Both the position numbers and the translations under genes were made by a program. Below are positions 1 to 9,220 of a stretch of 64,000 bases of DNA, one piece after another. How positions within the stretch are numbered: the first letter of the stretch is position 1; the number at the start of each line of letters is the position of its first letter. Source of the DNA: Rhodophyticola sp017644125 (lineage in GTDB: Bacteria > Pseudomonadota > Alphaproteobacteria > Rhodobacterales > Rhodobacteraceae); assembly GCF_042140125.1 (NCBI RefSeq), contig NZ_CP159473.1, one strand, 5' to 3'. The notes under the pieces are model-generated. The model was not told where the DNA came from. It made no database searches and saw nothing but the letters and a program-made list of their open reading frames with translations.

Positions 1-1903
1 AAGATGGGTCAGCGCCGCGGGATCCAGAGGCTTCGACAGAACCGGCCAGCGCGCCGCGCCCTTCTGCCGCAACGGGTCGCCATGCGGCAGCGCCGTCATC
101 AGCACAAGGCGATGGTGCGGATGACGATCCGCGATTCGCGTCAGCAGGTCGACGCCCGTGATATCGCCTTCCAGATTGATATCCGAAAGCACCCAGTCTA
201 GCCCCGGCAGATCGGCAAGCGCGAGCGCCTCCGCGCCGCTTGCGGCCTCGATCACCTGATGGCCAAGACCGGTCAGCATGTCGCGGATAGTGGCGCGCAG
301 TTCCGTCTGATCCTCTACCAGAAGCACCAGATGGGCGCGGGTATCGCCGCTGGCATGGCGCAGGGGCAGCCGCAGGCTGACCGCGGCGCCGCGGGGCGTG
401 TTGGAAAGCTTCACGGTTCCGCCGGCCAGTTGTGTCAGGTCATAGACCATCGAGAGGCCAAGGCCCGAGCCATGTTCGCCCTTGGTTGTAAAGAACGGAT
501 CGAGCGCGGCCTTCAGCGCCTGCTCCGTAAAGCCCGGCCCGGTATCGAGCACGGTGATTTCCAGCCATGTTTCCGATACGGCACGGACCCGGATCGTGAT
601 CTCGCCGGCCTCCTGACCGATCGCATCGCGTGCGTTCAGGACCAGATTGAGCAGGCTGTCCTGCAACGAGCCCGCATCCAGCAGCAGCGGCGGCTGCGGG
701 TCCGGATCCACATCGATGACGAGCGTGATCGTATCGGGCAATGCCGCGCCCGCCAGCGGTGCGAAGGCGGCCAGCATCTCGGACAGGTCCGTGGGCACCG
801 GGTGGATTTCCCGCGGGCCGGACATCCGGGCGATCTTGTCCAGTAGCATGCCGCCCCGCCGCGCCGCGGATTTGGTGGCCCCGGTCAGTTCCGCCGCACC
901 GGGCGGCAGGGGCAGCTTTTCCAGCCGGCCCTGAAGCCCCAGAATGATCGTCAGCAGGTTGGCGAAATCATGGGCCAGCCCGCTGGTCAGCTGCGCGGCG
1001 AGTTCACGCTTGTGGGTCTGGCTGAGCGCCGCGCGCGCCTGCGCCTCTTCGGTGACATCGGTGGACAACAGATACACGCCCTCGATCTCGCCCCCCGCGC
1101 CCTCGTCGGGGGTGAAGGCGGTGCGGATGCGCCGGCCACTTTCGGGTTCGGTGAACTCCAGCACCGATGCCGCGCCCTCCAGCGCGCGGGCCACCTGCGA
1201 CGAGAGCCGCGCGGCGGTGGCCGGGCCAAGCGCCTCGGCCATGTGCAGGCCCACGATGTCGCTGGCCCGTCCAGGCAGGATCGCGGACAGGCGCCGGTTG
1301 GTATAGGTGTAGACCTGATCTCGATCGACATGGGCGATATGGGCCGGCATCATCTCGGTCGTCAGGCGGATCCGCGCCTCCATCTCGGAAAGCCCGCGCT
1401 TCGCCTCTTCAAGCTGTGCGTTGGTCGCCGCGAGTTCCCGGTTGGTCTGTGCCAGCCGTTCCGCATGGGTCAGAAGCTGGTCCGACAGCTCCTCCGACCG
1501 GCTGCGCAGCAGCTTTTCCTGCCGCTTGATCTCGGTGATGTCGGTATAGACCGTGACCCAGCCGCCTTCGGGCAGGGGCGAGCCCTCGACGCTGATCGTG
1601 CGCCCGTTGGAGCGTTGGCGCTCCATGTAATGGGGCACGAAGGCGCGCGCCTGTTCGAACTCGGTCCAGCACGAACCGCTCCGGGTCCTCCACATCGCCA
1701 TATTCGCCGTGGCCGACCAGATAGCGGATCGTGTCCTCGAAGCGCGCGCCGGGGGTCACCAGTTCCGCGGGCAGGCCGAACATCGTCTGAAACGGGCGAT
1801 TGCACACGGCGAGTTTCAGCTCGGCGTCATAAATGGTCAGCGCCTGCTGGATCAGGTTCAGGCCCGCGCGGGTCATCTGGTTCGTGATATCGGCTCGCGC
1901 CAT
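1..1903 (-). pseudogene. PAS-domain hybrid histidine kinase, frameshifted and cut by window edge
   Basis: The minus strand encodes a cytoplasmic-type sensor kinase with a fused receiver. Reading from the ATG at 1903 (GGGGAGG ribosome site just upstream), an N-terminal PAS domain runs about 80 codons. The reading frame must then shift by one base between about 1672 and 1661 to continue into the rest. The second frame shows the end of PAS1, a short coiled coil, a second PAS, the phosphoacceptor box LAHDFANLL, the ATPase N box LNLVLNARDAIG, DTGPGF, and GSGLGLSMVYDL. It ends in a receiver with VLSDINLEGD (phosphorylated Asp) and SKP (conserved Lys), open to base 1. No membrane segment is seen. 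It diverges from the ligase/ABC transport cluster, which it may regulate, but that is inference. The break may be a real mutation or a sequencing error. Confidence 0.8.
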
Positions 1904-2109
1904 GTCTCTCGCGCCTCCCCTGTCCCATCGCTGGCACTGTGGCGGGCCTGTCGTCAAGCCCGTCGGGGCGCTGTTACAATTCGTTAGGTTTGGGAAAAAG
2001 TCAGGCAAAAGTTGACGTCGACATATTTCGTGCCACGGTAATGCTGCGAGAGTCGCGCAGACAAGCGATCCGTGAGCGCCGGATGAAACCGGCGAAGGGA
2101 GGATGAAAA

Positions 2110-4086
2110 TTGGCTGACGTAACCGCGGCTGCGGGAATTCCTGCCTCCGTTCCGGCACTCTTGGCGCGGAACGTGGCGCAGTTTGGCTCGAAACCCGCCT
2201 ATCGGGAAAAGGAATTCGGGATCTGGCAAAGCTGGACCTGGGCGGAGGCCGCCGAAGAGATCGACGCGATCGCCTACGGTTTGCTGGCCCTGGGTGTGGA
2301 CCGCGGCGACTATATCGCGGTGATCGGGCAGAACCGCCCGGCGCTTTACTGGTCGATGGTGGCCGCGCAGAAGGTGGGCGCAATCCCGGTACCGCTCTAT
2401 CAGGATGCGGTTGCCGAAGAGATGGCCTATGTGCTGGAGCATTGCGGCGCGCGTTTCGTGGTGGCCGGGGATCAGGAGCAGGTCGACAAGGTCATCGAGG
2501 TGCAGGAGACCGTCCACTGCATCGAACACATCATCTATCAGGATGCCCGCGGCCTTCGCAAATACGACCATTCCAAGCTGCATTCGCTGGAGGCGATCCA
2601 GGCCGAGGGCCGCGCCGCCCATGAGCGGTTCGAGAAGGAACTGGCGACCCGCGAGGCGGAGCTTGGATGGGACAGCACCTGTGTGATGCTCTACACGTCG
2701 GGCACCACCGGCAAACCCAAGGGCGTGGTGCTGAGCAACAAGAACATCATCGCGACCTCCAAGAACTCCGCCGAGTTCGACGATCTGCGCCCCGGAGACG
2801 AGGTTCTGGCATATCTGCCCATGGCCTGGGTCGGGGATTTCATCTTTTCCATCGGTCAGGCGATGTGGACGGGCTTTTGCGTGAACTGCCCCGAAAGCCC
2901 CGAGACGATGATGACCAACCTGCGCGAGATCGGGCCGACATACTACTTCGCCCCGCCCCGGGTTTTCGAAACGCAACTGACCAATGTGATGATCCGGATG
3001 GAGGATGCCAGCAAGCTCAAGCAGCGCATGTTCCGCTACTTCATGGATCACGCCAAGAAGGTTGGCCCGAAACTGCTCGACGGCAAACCGGTCGGGTTCA
3101 TGGACAAGCTGATCTATCAGCTTGGCGAGACGCTGGTCTACGGGCCGCTGAAAAACACGCTCGGCTTCAGCCGGGTCCGCGTGGGGTACACCGCCGGCGA
3201 GGCGATCGGCCCGGAGATTTTCGATTTCTATCGATCTCTGGGGATCAATCTGAAACAGCTCTACGGCCAGACCGAGGCAAGCGTTTTCATCACGCAGCAG
3301 CCCGATAACGAGGTGCGGCCCGATACGGTCGGCGTCCCCTCGCCGGGCGTGGAAATCCGGATCGACGACAATGGCGAGGTCTACTATCGCTCGCCCGGGG
3401 TCTTTGTCGAATACTACAAGAATGCGGAAAGCACCGCCTCCACCAAGGATGCCGAGGGTTGGGTTGCCACCGGCGATGCGGGCTTCATCGAGCCCGATAC
3501 CGGGCATCTGCGGATCATCGACCGGGCGAAGGATGTGGGCAAGATGGCCGACGGCCGCCTGTTCGCGCCGAAATATGTCGAGAACAAGCTGAAGTTCTTC
3601 CCCAATATCCTTGAGGCGGTCGTGTTCGGCTCGGGCCGCGATTATTGCACCGCCTTCATCAATATCGACCTGACGGCGGTGGGAAACTGGGCCGAGCGCA
3701 ACAACATCTCCTACTCCTCCTATCAGGAGCTTGCGCAGCATCCCCAGGTGCTTGAGACGATCCAGGGCCATGTCGAAGAGGTGAACCGGAGCGTTGCCGA
3801 AGACGAGATGCTCTCGGGCTGCCAGATCCACCGCTTCCTCGTGCTGCACAAGGAACTGGACGCGGATGATGGCGAACTCACCCGCACCCGGAAGGTCCGC
3901 CGCCGGATCATCGAGGAGAAGTTCGCCGATCTGATCGCAGCGCTTTATGGCGGGTCCGACAGCGTCTACACCGAAACCGAAGTGACCTATGAGGACGGCC
4001 GGAAGGGCAAGATCAAGGCCACGCTGAACATCCGCGACGCCAAGGTCGCCGATGAGGTTGATCACAAGAAAGTTGCAGCGGAATGA
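2110..4086 (+). CDS. Long-chain acyl-CoA synthetase (AMP-forming, FAA1-like)
   Basis: This 658-residue enzyme should activate a carboxylic acid to its CoA thioester with ATP in the cytoplasm. The adenylation motif YTSGTTGKPKG lies at residues 195-205, and the later signatures YGQTEAS and GWVATGDAG are present. Length and layout fit the long-chain fatty acid ligase (FAA1) branch. The start is a TTG: the ATG at 2103 runs straight into a stop, and AGGGAGG at 2096-2102 is well placed for the TTG at 2110. It is the first gene of a compact cluster and overlaps the next gene by ATGA, followed by all parts of a branched-chain-type ABC importer. This suggests that the acid activated here is the transported substrate (inference). 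The exact substrate cannot be read from sequence. Confidence 0.9.
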   Translation: MADVTAAAGIPASVPALLARNVAQFGSKPAYREKEFGIWQSWTWAEAAEEIDAIAYGLLALGVDRGDYIAVIGQNRPALYWSMVAAQKVGAIPVPLYQDAVAEEMAYVLEHCGARFVVAGDQEQVDKVIEVQETVHCIEHIIYQDARGLRKYDHSKLHSLEAIQAEGRAAHERFEKELATREAELGWDSTCVMLYTSGTTGKPKGVVLSNKNIIATSKNSAEFDDLRPGDEVLAYLPMAWVGDFIFSIGQAMWTGFCVNCPESPETMMTNLREIGPTYYFAPPRVFETQLTNVMIRMEDASKLKQRMFRYFMDHAKKVGPKLLDGKPVGFMDKLIYQLGETLVYGPLKNTLGFSRVRVGYTAGEAIGPEIFDFYRSLGINLKQLYGQTEASVFITQQPDNEVRPDTVGVPSPGVEIRIDDNGEVYYRSPGVFVEYYKNAESTASTKDAEGWVATGDAGFIEPDTGHLRIIDRAKDVGKMADGRLFAPKYVENKLKFFPNILEAVVFGSGRDYCTAFINIDLTAVGNWAERNNISYSSYQELAQHPQVLETIQGHVEEVNRSVAEDEMLSGCQIHRFLVLHKELDADDGELTRTRKVRRRIIEEKFADLIAALYGGSDSVYTETEVTYEDGRKGKIKATLNIRDAKVADEVDHKKVAAE

Positions 4087-4337
4087 CCTTGCTGGCCGCC
4101 TTCTTCTTCCTGCTCGGCTTCGCGGCATCATGGGTTGCTGGGCGCTATGTCGGGCGCGGGGCCGCGGCGATACAAGGCGGCGCGATCGGAGTGATCGGGG
4201 TTGCGGCACTGCTTTACGGGATGCCCGATGTATGGGCCGATAATCTGATATGGGCAATCGTTGCCTTGCTGATCTACGGGCTGATCGGGGCGCTGATCTT
4301 CCGCTCGGCGCAGGCAACACGGGGGAAGGCGAAATGA
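4083..4337 (+). CDS. Small membrane protein in the ABC transporter operon
   Basis: An 84-residue hydrophobic protein with about three membrane-spanning segments: one from residue 2, one around residues 30-45 and one around 55-73, with a basic C-terminal tail. Start and stop overlap the neighbouring genes by four bases on each side (ATGA), so it is almost surely translated with them. I do not recognise a named family. Its position between the ligase and the ABC ATPase suggests an accessory role in the transporter, but no function can be assigned. Confidence 0.75.
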   Translation: MTLLAAFFFLLGFAASWVAGRYVGRGAAAIQGGAIGVIGVAALLYGMPDVWADNLIWAIVALLIYGLIGALIFRSAQATRGKAK

Positions 4338-5155
4338 ACGAGATGAGCCCGGACGGCTACACCACCGAAGACGGTCGCAAGATCGGCGGCGTGGTCATGG
4401 AGATGCGCAACATCACCCTGCGATTTGGCGGGGTCGTTGCGATCAAGGATATCTCCTTCGACATTCGCGAGGGCGAGATCCGCGCGATCATCGGGCCCAA
4501 CGGCGCGGGCAAATCCTCGATGCTGAACGTCATTTCGGGGTTCTACCACCCGCAAGAGGGCGAGGTGTGGTATCGCGGCGCGCGCCGCCCGGCGATGAAG
4601 CCGTTTCAGGTGGCCCGGCAGGGCATCGCACGGACCTTCCAGAACATCGCGCTTTTCGACGGGATGAGCGTGCTCGACAACATCATGACCGGGCGGCTGA
4701 ACCACATGTCGGCGAGCTTCCTCGATCAGGCGCTCTGGTGGGGCAAGGCGCAGCGCGAAGAGGTGAAGAACCGGCGGGTCGCCGAAGAGGTCATCGATTT
4801 CCTCGAAATTCAGAATATCCGGAAGACGCCGGTTGGACGGCTGCCTTACGGGCTCAAGAAACGGGTCGAATTGGCGCGCGCGCTTGTCGCGGAGCCGAGC
4901 ATCCTGCTGTTGGACGAGCCGATGGCGGGCATGAATGTCGAGGAGAAGGAGGACATGTCCCGCTTCATTCTCGACGTGAATGACGAGTTCGGCACCACCA
5001 TCGCGCTTATCGAGCACGATATGGGCGTGGTCATGGACCTGTCCGACCGCGTGGTGGTGATGGATTACGGCAAGAAGATCGGCGACGGCACCCCTGACGA
5101 GGTACGCAACAACCCGCAAGTGATCGACGCCTATCTGGGGGTGGCGCATGACTGA
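4334..5155 (+). CDS. livG: Branched-chain-type ABC transporter ATPase (LivG-like)
   Basis: A 273-residue ATPase subunit of a HAAT-family importer. The Walker A motif GPNGAGKS is at residues 54-61, the signature region is LPYGLKKRVELARAL, and Walker B is ILLLDEPMAGM. The H-loop follows in LIEHDMG. The C-terminal extension ending in DAYLG is typical of LivG. The ATG at 4334 overlaps the stop of the small membrane protein by ATGA; a longer in-frame start at 4250 lies inside that gene and is not needed. It works with the second ATPase at 9221 and the two permeases in this operon. The livG symbol marks family, not proven leucine specificity, because the linked ligase suggests an acid substrate. 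Confidence 0.93.
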   Translation: MNEMSPDGYTTEDGRKIGGVVMEMRNITLRFGGVVAIKDISFDIREGEIRAIIGPNGAGKSSMLNVISGFYHPQEGEVWYRGARRPAMKPFQVARQGIARTFQNIALFDGMSVLDNIMTGRLNHMSASFLDQALWWGKAQREEVKNRRVAEEVIDFLEIQNIRKTPVGRLPYGLKKRVELARALVAEPSILLLDEPMAGMNVEEKEDMSRFILDVNDEFGTTIALIEHDMGVVMDLSDRVVVMDYGKKIGDGTPDEVRNNPQVIDAYLGVAHD

Positions 5156-5294
5156 ACTGGCCGCGCACAGGACGTCGATCCTCACCAGGATGCGGTCTCT
5201 CCCGCTTTCCTTGCCAAGCCGACTGCCACGGATCACTGCACAGCAATCATCCGAGCGCTCGATTATCTTGATCTCAGGGGGACACGATGCCTGA
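5148..5294 (+). CDS. Possible 48-residue small ORF bridging ATPase and permease genes
   Basis: An ATG at 5148 overlaps the end of the ATPase gene by eight bases and reads 48 codons to a TGA at 5292-5294, overlapping the permease start at 5287. The predicted peptide is basic and Ser/Leu/Arg-rich with no recognisable domain. Overlap at both ends is what a translationally coupled gene would show, and it fills an otherwise unexplained 130-base gap in a tightly packed operon. It could equally be chance. Confidence 0.3.
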   Translation: MTELAAHRTSILTRMRSLPLSLPSRLPRITAQQSSERSIILISGGHDA

Positions 5295-6273
5295 ACAACT
5301 CGTCTTCGCAATGGAGGTCACGCTGAACGGCCTCATGACCGGGGTGATGTATTCGCTTGTGGCGCTCGGTTTCGTGCTGATCTTCAAGGCGTCCGGCATC
5401 TTCAACTATGCCCAAGGGGTCATGGCGCTGTTCGCGGCGATGACGCTGGTCGGGATTCAGGACGGACGGGTGCCGTTTGCCCATATCATCAATGAAGTTC
5501 TGGGCACGGACATTCACTATTTCGGGTGGGAGGTGCCGGCCTTGCTGGCCATTCTTCTGACCGTGCTGGTGATGATCGGATTCGCGCTTTTCGTGCAGAA
5601 ATTCATCTTCAGGCATCTGGTGGGGCAGGAGCCGATCATTCTGTTCATGGCGACGATCGGGCTGGCCTATTTCCTCGAAGGGGTGAGCGATCTGATGTGG
5701 GGGTCGGAGATCCGCAATCTGGATGTCGGCCTGCCGCAGGGGATCAACGACACCATCGATCAGGTGACGTTCGAGATTTTCGGCTATGGGTTCTTCATCG
5801 ACAATCTGGATCTTTGGGCGACGGGCATTGCCGCGGTGCTGGTGGCGGGCCTGATCGCCTATGCGCAATACACCAAGAACGGCCGCGCGATGCGCGCGGT
5901 GGCCGATGACCATCAGGCCGCGCTGAGCGTGGGTATCTCGCTCAACTATGTCTGGATCCTCGTCTGGTCGCTGGCGGGTATCGTGGCGCTGGTTGCGGGG
6001 ATTATGTGGGGCTCCAAATCGGGTGTCCAGTTCTCGCTGTCGCTGATTGCGCTGAAGGCGCTGCCGGTGCTGATGCTGGGCGGGTTCACCTCGATCCCCG
6101 GGGCCATCGTCGGGGGGCTGATCATCGGGGTGGGCGAGGCGCTTTTCGAGTTCTCCATCGGCCCGCTGATCGGCGGCGCGACGGAAAACTGGTTCGCCTA
6201 TGTGCTGGCACTGGTCTTCCTGGTATTCCGACCGCAAGGCCTGTTCGGCGAAAAAATCATCGAGAGGGTGTGA
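5287..6273 (+). CDS. livH: Branched-chain-type ABC permease (LivH-like)
   Basis: A 328-residue inner-membrane permease of the LivH family, with many hydrophobic segments starting near residue 12. The family features GLMTGVMYSLVALGFVLIF at the N-terminus and the loop RAVADDHQAALSVGI with its conserved glycine are visible. It pairs with the LivM-type permease at 6685 to form the membrane channel. The gene has a GGGGG-containing ribosome site and starts at ATG 5287. Substrate specificity is unknown. Confidence 0.93.
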   Translation: MPEQLVFAMEVTLNGLMTGVMYSLVALGFVLIFKASGIFNYAQGVMALFAAMTLVGIQDGRVPFAHIINEVLGTDIHYFGWEVPALLAILLTVLVMIGFALFVQKFIFRHLVGQEPIILFMATIGLAYFLEGVSDLMWGSEIRNLDVGLPQGINDTIDQVTFEIFGYGFFIDNLDLWATGIAAVLVAGLIAYAQYTKNGRAMRAVADDHQAALSVGISLNYVWILVWSLAGIVALVAGIMWGSKSGVQFSLSLIALKALPVLMLGGFTSIPGAIVGGLIIGVGEALFEFSIGPLIGGATENWFAYVLALVFLVFRPQGLFGEKIIERV

Positions 6274-6275
6274 CC

Positions 6276-6428
6276 ATGGCAGATCGATCCGGCGGGAGCG
6301 CGGGCCGCGCCGCCTTTCAGACCGCTGAGTGGCCGGTTGCATCCGGTGGCCGTCAGGCCCGTGCGTCGCACCCGCAGGGCGCGGCTTCGGCCAGGGGCGC
6401 CATGGCAAGCAGGGAGCAGAGAGCATGA
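6276..6428 (+). CDS. Possible 50-residue small ORF between permease and small membrane gene
   Basis: An ATG two bases after the LivH stop opens a 50-codon frame that ends by ATGA overlap with the next gene at 6425. The peptide is Ala/Arg/Gly-rich and hydrophilic, with no domain I know. The exact coupling at both ends argues for translation; the biased composition argues for chance in GC-rich DNA. Confidence 0.3.
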   Translation: MADRSGGSAGRAAFQTAEWPVASGGRQARASHPQGAASARGAMASREQRA

Positions 6429-6685
6429 TCGACAACCAGCCGGATCCGCCCAATCCCTTTGCCAATGTCGGCAGGCCCGCCTTCGTCAAGGGGGGAACCC
6501 AGGCCAAGAAGATGTGGGCCATCGTGACCACGGTGGGCTTTGCGATCTTCTGGTTTTCCGGCCTGTTTCTGGCCGCTGAGGTATTCGGGCCCCGCGATCT
6601 CACGATCTGGCCCGCGATCCTGACACCGGTCGGCCTTGTGATCGGGCTGATCGGGCGGGTGTTGATGGCTCGGGAGGGTGCCTGA
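6425..6685 (+). CDS. Small two-helix membrane protein within ABC operon
   Basis: An 86-residue protein with a hydrophilic N-terminus (residues 1-30, Pro/Asn-rich) followed by two membrane segments, around residues 32-55 and 62-80. It overlaps the LivM start by one base (TGATG). It is the second small membrane protein set between transporter subunits here. I do not recognise a named family; an accessory or assembly role for the permease is only a guess from position. Confidence 0.75.
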   Translation: MIDNQPDPPNPFANVGRPAFVKGGTQAKKMWAIVTTVGFAIFWFSGLFLAAEVFGPRDLTIWPAILTPVGLVIGLIGRVLMAREGA

Positions 6686-7761
6686 TGTTTTATCGTGAAG
6701 CAGGTGATTTCAAGACCACCTACGCCAAGGACAACCAGACCTTCCCGATCGCCTTCGACCGGTACCGGTACTATTTCGTCCTGTTCGTGGCGATCGGGAT
6801 CGTGCCCTTCGTGATCAACGATTACTGGGCCAATGCGATCCTGCTGCCGTTCCTGATCTATGCGATCGCGGCAATCGGCCTGAACATCCTGACCGGGTAT
6901 TGCGGGCAGGTGTCGCTGGGCACGGGCGGGTTCATGGCGGTGGGGGCCTACACCTCCTACAAGCTGATGACGGCGTTTCCCGGGCTGGACATGGTCACGA
7001 TCACCCTTCTCTCGGGTTTCATGACCGCAATCGTGGGCGTGATGTTCGGCCTGCCAAGCCTGAGGATCAAGGGATTCTATCTGGCGGTGGCCACGCTGGC
7101 GGCGCAGTTCTTCCTCGTCTGGCTCTTCAACAAGGTGCCGTGGTTCTACAACTATTCCGCCTCCGGCCAGATCAACGCGCCGGAACGCACGATGTTCGGC
7201 ATGGCCGTTACCGGGCCGAACGCGGAAAGCTGGGTGAAATACCTGTTCTGCCTGGCTTTCGTCTTCGTGCTGGCCTGGATCGCGCGCAACCTGACGCGCG
7301 GGTCGATCGGGCGGCAGTGGATGGCGATCCGGGATATGGATATCGCGGCCGAGATCATCGGGGTGAACCCGCTGAAGGCCAAGCTGACGGCTTTTGCGGT
7401 GTCGAGCTTCTATGTGGGTGTCTCGGGCGCGCTTCTGTTCACCGTTTATCTGGGCGCCGTCGAAGTGGGCGAGGCCTATGGCATCACCAAGTCGTTCCTT
7501 GTGCTCTTCATGATCATCATCGGCGGGCTGGGCAGCATCTTCGGCGCCTTCGCCGGTGCGGCCTTCATGGTGCTGTTGCCGGTGCTGCTGAGAAACATCC
7601 TGACCGATGGGATGGGCTGGGACACGGCCCTTGCCACGCATTTCGAGTTCGTGATCGTCGGCGCGATGATCATGATCTTCCTGATCGTGGAACCGCACGG
7701 GCTGGCCCGCCTCTGGGCGCTGGCCAAGGAGAAACTGCGACTTTGGCCCTTCCCGCATTAG
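6685..7761 (+). CDS. livM: Branched-chain-type ABC permease (LivM-like)
   Basis: A 358-residue polytopic permease of the LivM family. The N-terminal 30 residues are hydrophilic, then about ten membrane segments follow. The conserved region LTGYCGQVSLGTGGFMAVGAY and the cytoplasmic loop WMAIRDMDIAAEIIGVN match the family. It is translated by overlap with the upstream small gene and forms the channel with the LivH-like subunit. Confidence 0.93.
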   Translation: MFYREAGDFKTTYAKDNQTFPIAFDRYRYYFVLFVAIGIVPFVINDYWANAILLPFLIYAIAAIGLNILTGYCGQVSLGTGGFMAVGAYTSYKLMTAFPGLDMVTITLLSGFMTAIVGVMFGLPSLRIKGFYLAVATLAAQFFLVWLFNKVPWFYNYSASGQINAPERTMFGMAVTGPNAESWVKYLFCLAFVFVLAWIARNLTRGSIGRQWMAIRDMDIAAEIIGVNPLKAKLTAFAVSSFYVGVSGALLFTVYLGAVEVGEAYGITKSFLVLFMIIIGGLGSIFGAFAGAAFMVLLPVLLRNILTDGMGWDTALATHFEFVIVGAMIMIFLIVEPHGLARLWALAKEKLRLWPFPH

Positions 7762-7835
7762 GGCGCGGCCTTGAACCATAAGACCGGGCACAACCCCGGC
7801 ATCCAACAAAGATCAACCAAATGGGAGGATACCCG

Positions 7836-9119
7836 ATGAAGACATTAGCAACCCTTGCCGTCGCCACGGTGATGGCCGCAGGGCCCGCGCTGGCGGACCT
7901 TGTGTTCCCCGATCTCAGCTACCGGACCGGGCCCTATGCCGCGGGCGGTATCCCGTTCTCGGACGGGTATCAGGACTACATGACCCTGCTCAACCAGCGC
8001 GACGGGGGCATCGGCGGTGTCGAGGTGCGGGTGGTCGAATGCGAAACCGCCTATAACACCGAGCGCGGCGTGGAATGCTACGAGAGCACCAAGGGCGAGG
8101 GCGCGCTTGTCTATCAGCCGCTGTCCACCGGCATCACCTATCAGCTGATCCCGCGCGCGACCGCGGACGGCATTCCGCTTCACACCATGGGCTACGGCCG
8201 GACCTCGGCCTCGAACGGCACGGTGTTCAGCCACGTGTTCAACTATCCCGCGAACTACTGGGATGCGGCATCGGTGATCATCAACCAGCTGCTGGAGGAA
8301 AACGGCGGCTCGCTGGAAGGCAAGACCATCACGCTTCTCTACCACAACTCGGCCTATGGCCGGGAGCCGATCCGTACGCTGGAAACGCTGTCCGAGATGC
8401 ATGGTTTCGAGTTGAGCCAGCTGGCGGTGGACCACCCCGGTCAGGAGCAGGGCAACCAGTGGCTGACCATCCGCCGCGAGCGCCCGGATTACGTGATCAT
8501 GTGGGGCTGGGGCGTGATGAACCAGGTCGCGATTCAGGAGGCCGCCAATATCCGTTTCCCGATGGAGAATTTCATCGGCAACTGGTGGGCCGGGGCCGAG
8601 CATGATGTCGAACCCGCAGGCATGGACGCCAACGGCTACCGCGCGCTGAACATGAATGTGTTGGGCGATCTGCCGGTCTTCGACGAAATCCAGGAGCATG
8701 TGATCGATGCGGGTCTGGCCGCAGGCGACGGCACCAATCTGGGTTCGGTGCTCTACACCCGCGGGATGTATGCCGCGATGCTGGCGGCCGAAGCGGCCCG
8801 TACCGCGCAGGAAATCCACGGTGTCGCCGATATCGACGCCTCGATGATGCGGGACGGGATGGAAGCGCTGGTGATGACCAACGCGCGGATGGAAGAGCTC
8901 GGCATGCCGGGTATCGGGCCGGAGTTCACCGTGACCTGCGAAGATCACGGCGGATCGGGCATGGCGCGGATGCAGCAGTGGAATGCGGAAGCCGGCGAGT
9001 GGGTGACGCTGACCGATTTCATCGCCCCCGATGACAGCGTGACCGACCCGCTGGTCGCCGAGGATAGCGCCGCATTCGCAGCGGAAAACAACATCGAGCT
9101 GCGCTGCAACGAAAGCTGA
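7836..9119 (+). CDS. ABC transporter periplasmic substrate-binding protein (type I fold)
   Basis: A 427-residue exported binding protein of the branched-chain (HAAT) type. A Sec signal peptide occupies residues 1-20, with likely cleavage after ALA before DLVF. The ATG at 7836 is chosen because GGGAGG lies at 7824-7829 and because it places the signal peptide at the very N-terminus. The mature part contains conserved Cys residues near the start and end, probably disulfides. It should capture the substrate in the periplasm and deliver it to the LivH/LivM pair. A strong hairpin follows the stop codon. Confidence 0.9.
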   Translation: MKTLATLAVATVMAAGPALADLVFPDLSYRTGPYAAGGIPFSDGYQDYMTLLNQRDGGIGGVEVRVVECETAYNTERGVECYESTKGEGALVYQPLSTGITYQLIPRATADGIPLHTMGYGRTSASNGTVFSHVFNYPANYWDAASVIINQLLEENGGSLEGKTITLLYHNSAYGREPIRTLETLSEMHGFELSQLAVDHPGQEQGNQWLTIRRERPDYVIMWGWGVMNQVAIQEAANIRFPMENFIGNWWAGAEHDVEPAGMDANGYRALNMNVLGDLPVFDEIQEHVIDAGLAAGDGTNLGSVLYTRGMYAAMLAAEAARTAQEIHGVADIDASMMRDGMEALVMTNARMEELGMPGIGPEFTVTCEDHGGSGMARMQQWNAEAGEWVTLTDFIAPDDSVTDPLVAEDSAAFAAENNIELRCNES

Positions 9120-9129
9120 TCTGAGAGAG

Positions 9130-9159
9130 CCCGGCGGCGGCGCAGCCGCTGCCGCCGGG
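9130..9159 (+). promoter_or_regulatory. Intercistronic stem-loop after the binding-protein gene
   Basis: A 12-bp GC-rich stem (one G-U pair) with a six-base loop starts eleven bases after the binding-protein stop. There is no T-run behind it, so it is more likely an mRNA-stabilising or attenuating hairpin than a full terminator. Such hairpins are known to raise binding-protein levels over the rest of a transporter operon. Confidence 0.6.
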
Positions 9160-9220
9160 ATTTGCGTATTTGGAACAGGAAGCCGCGGTTTTCCGCAGCT
9201 TGGAGTGGGAGAGCCACGCG

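Noticed and set aside
1984..4320. Very long antisense open frame opposite the acyl-CoA ligase
   Set aside because: It mirrors the codon pattern of the real gene in GC-rich DNA, has no recognisable domain, and lacks a ribosome site.
5263..7809. Long antisense frame opposite the permease genes
   Set aside because: His/Arg/Asp-rich composition typical of a shadow frame; the plus-strand permeases are certain.
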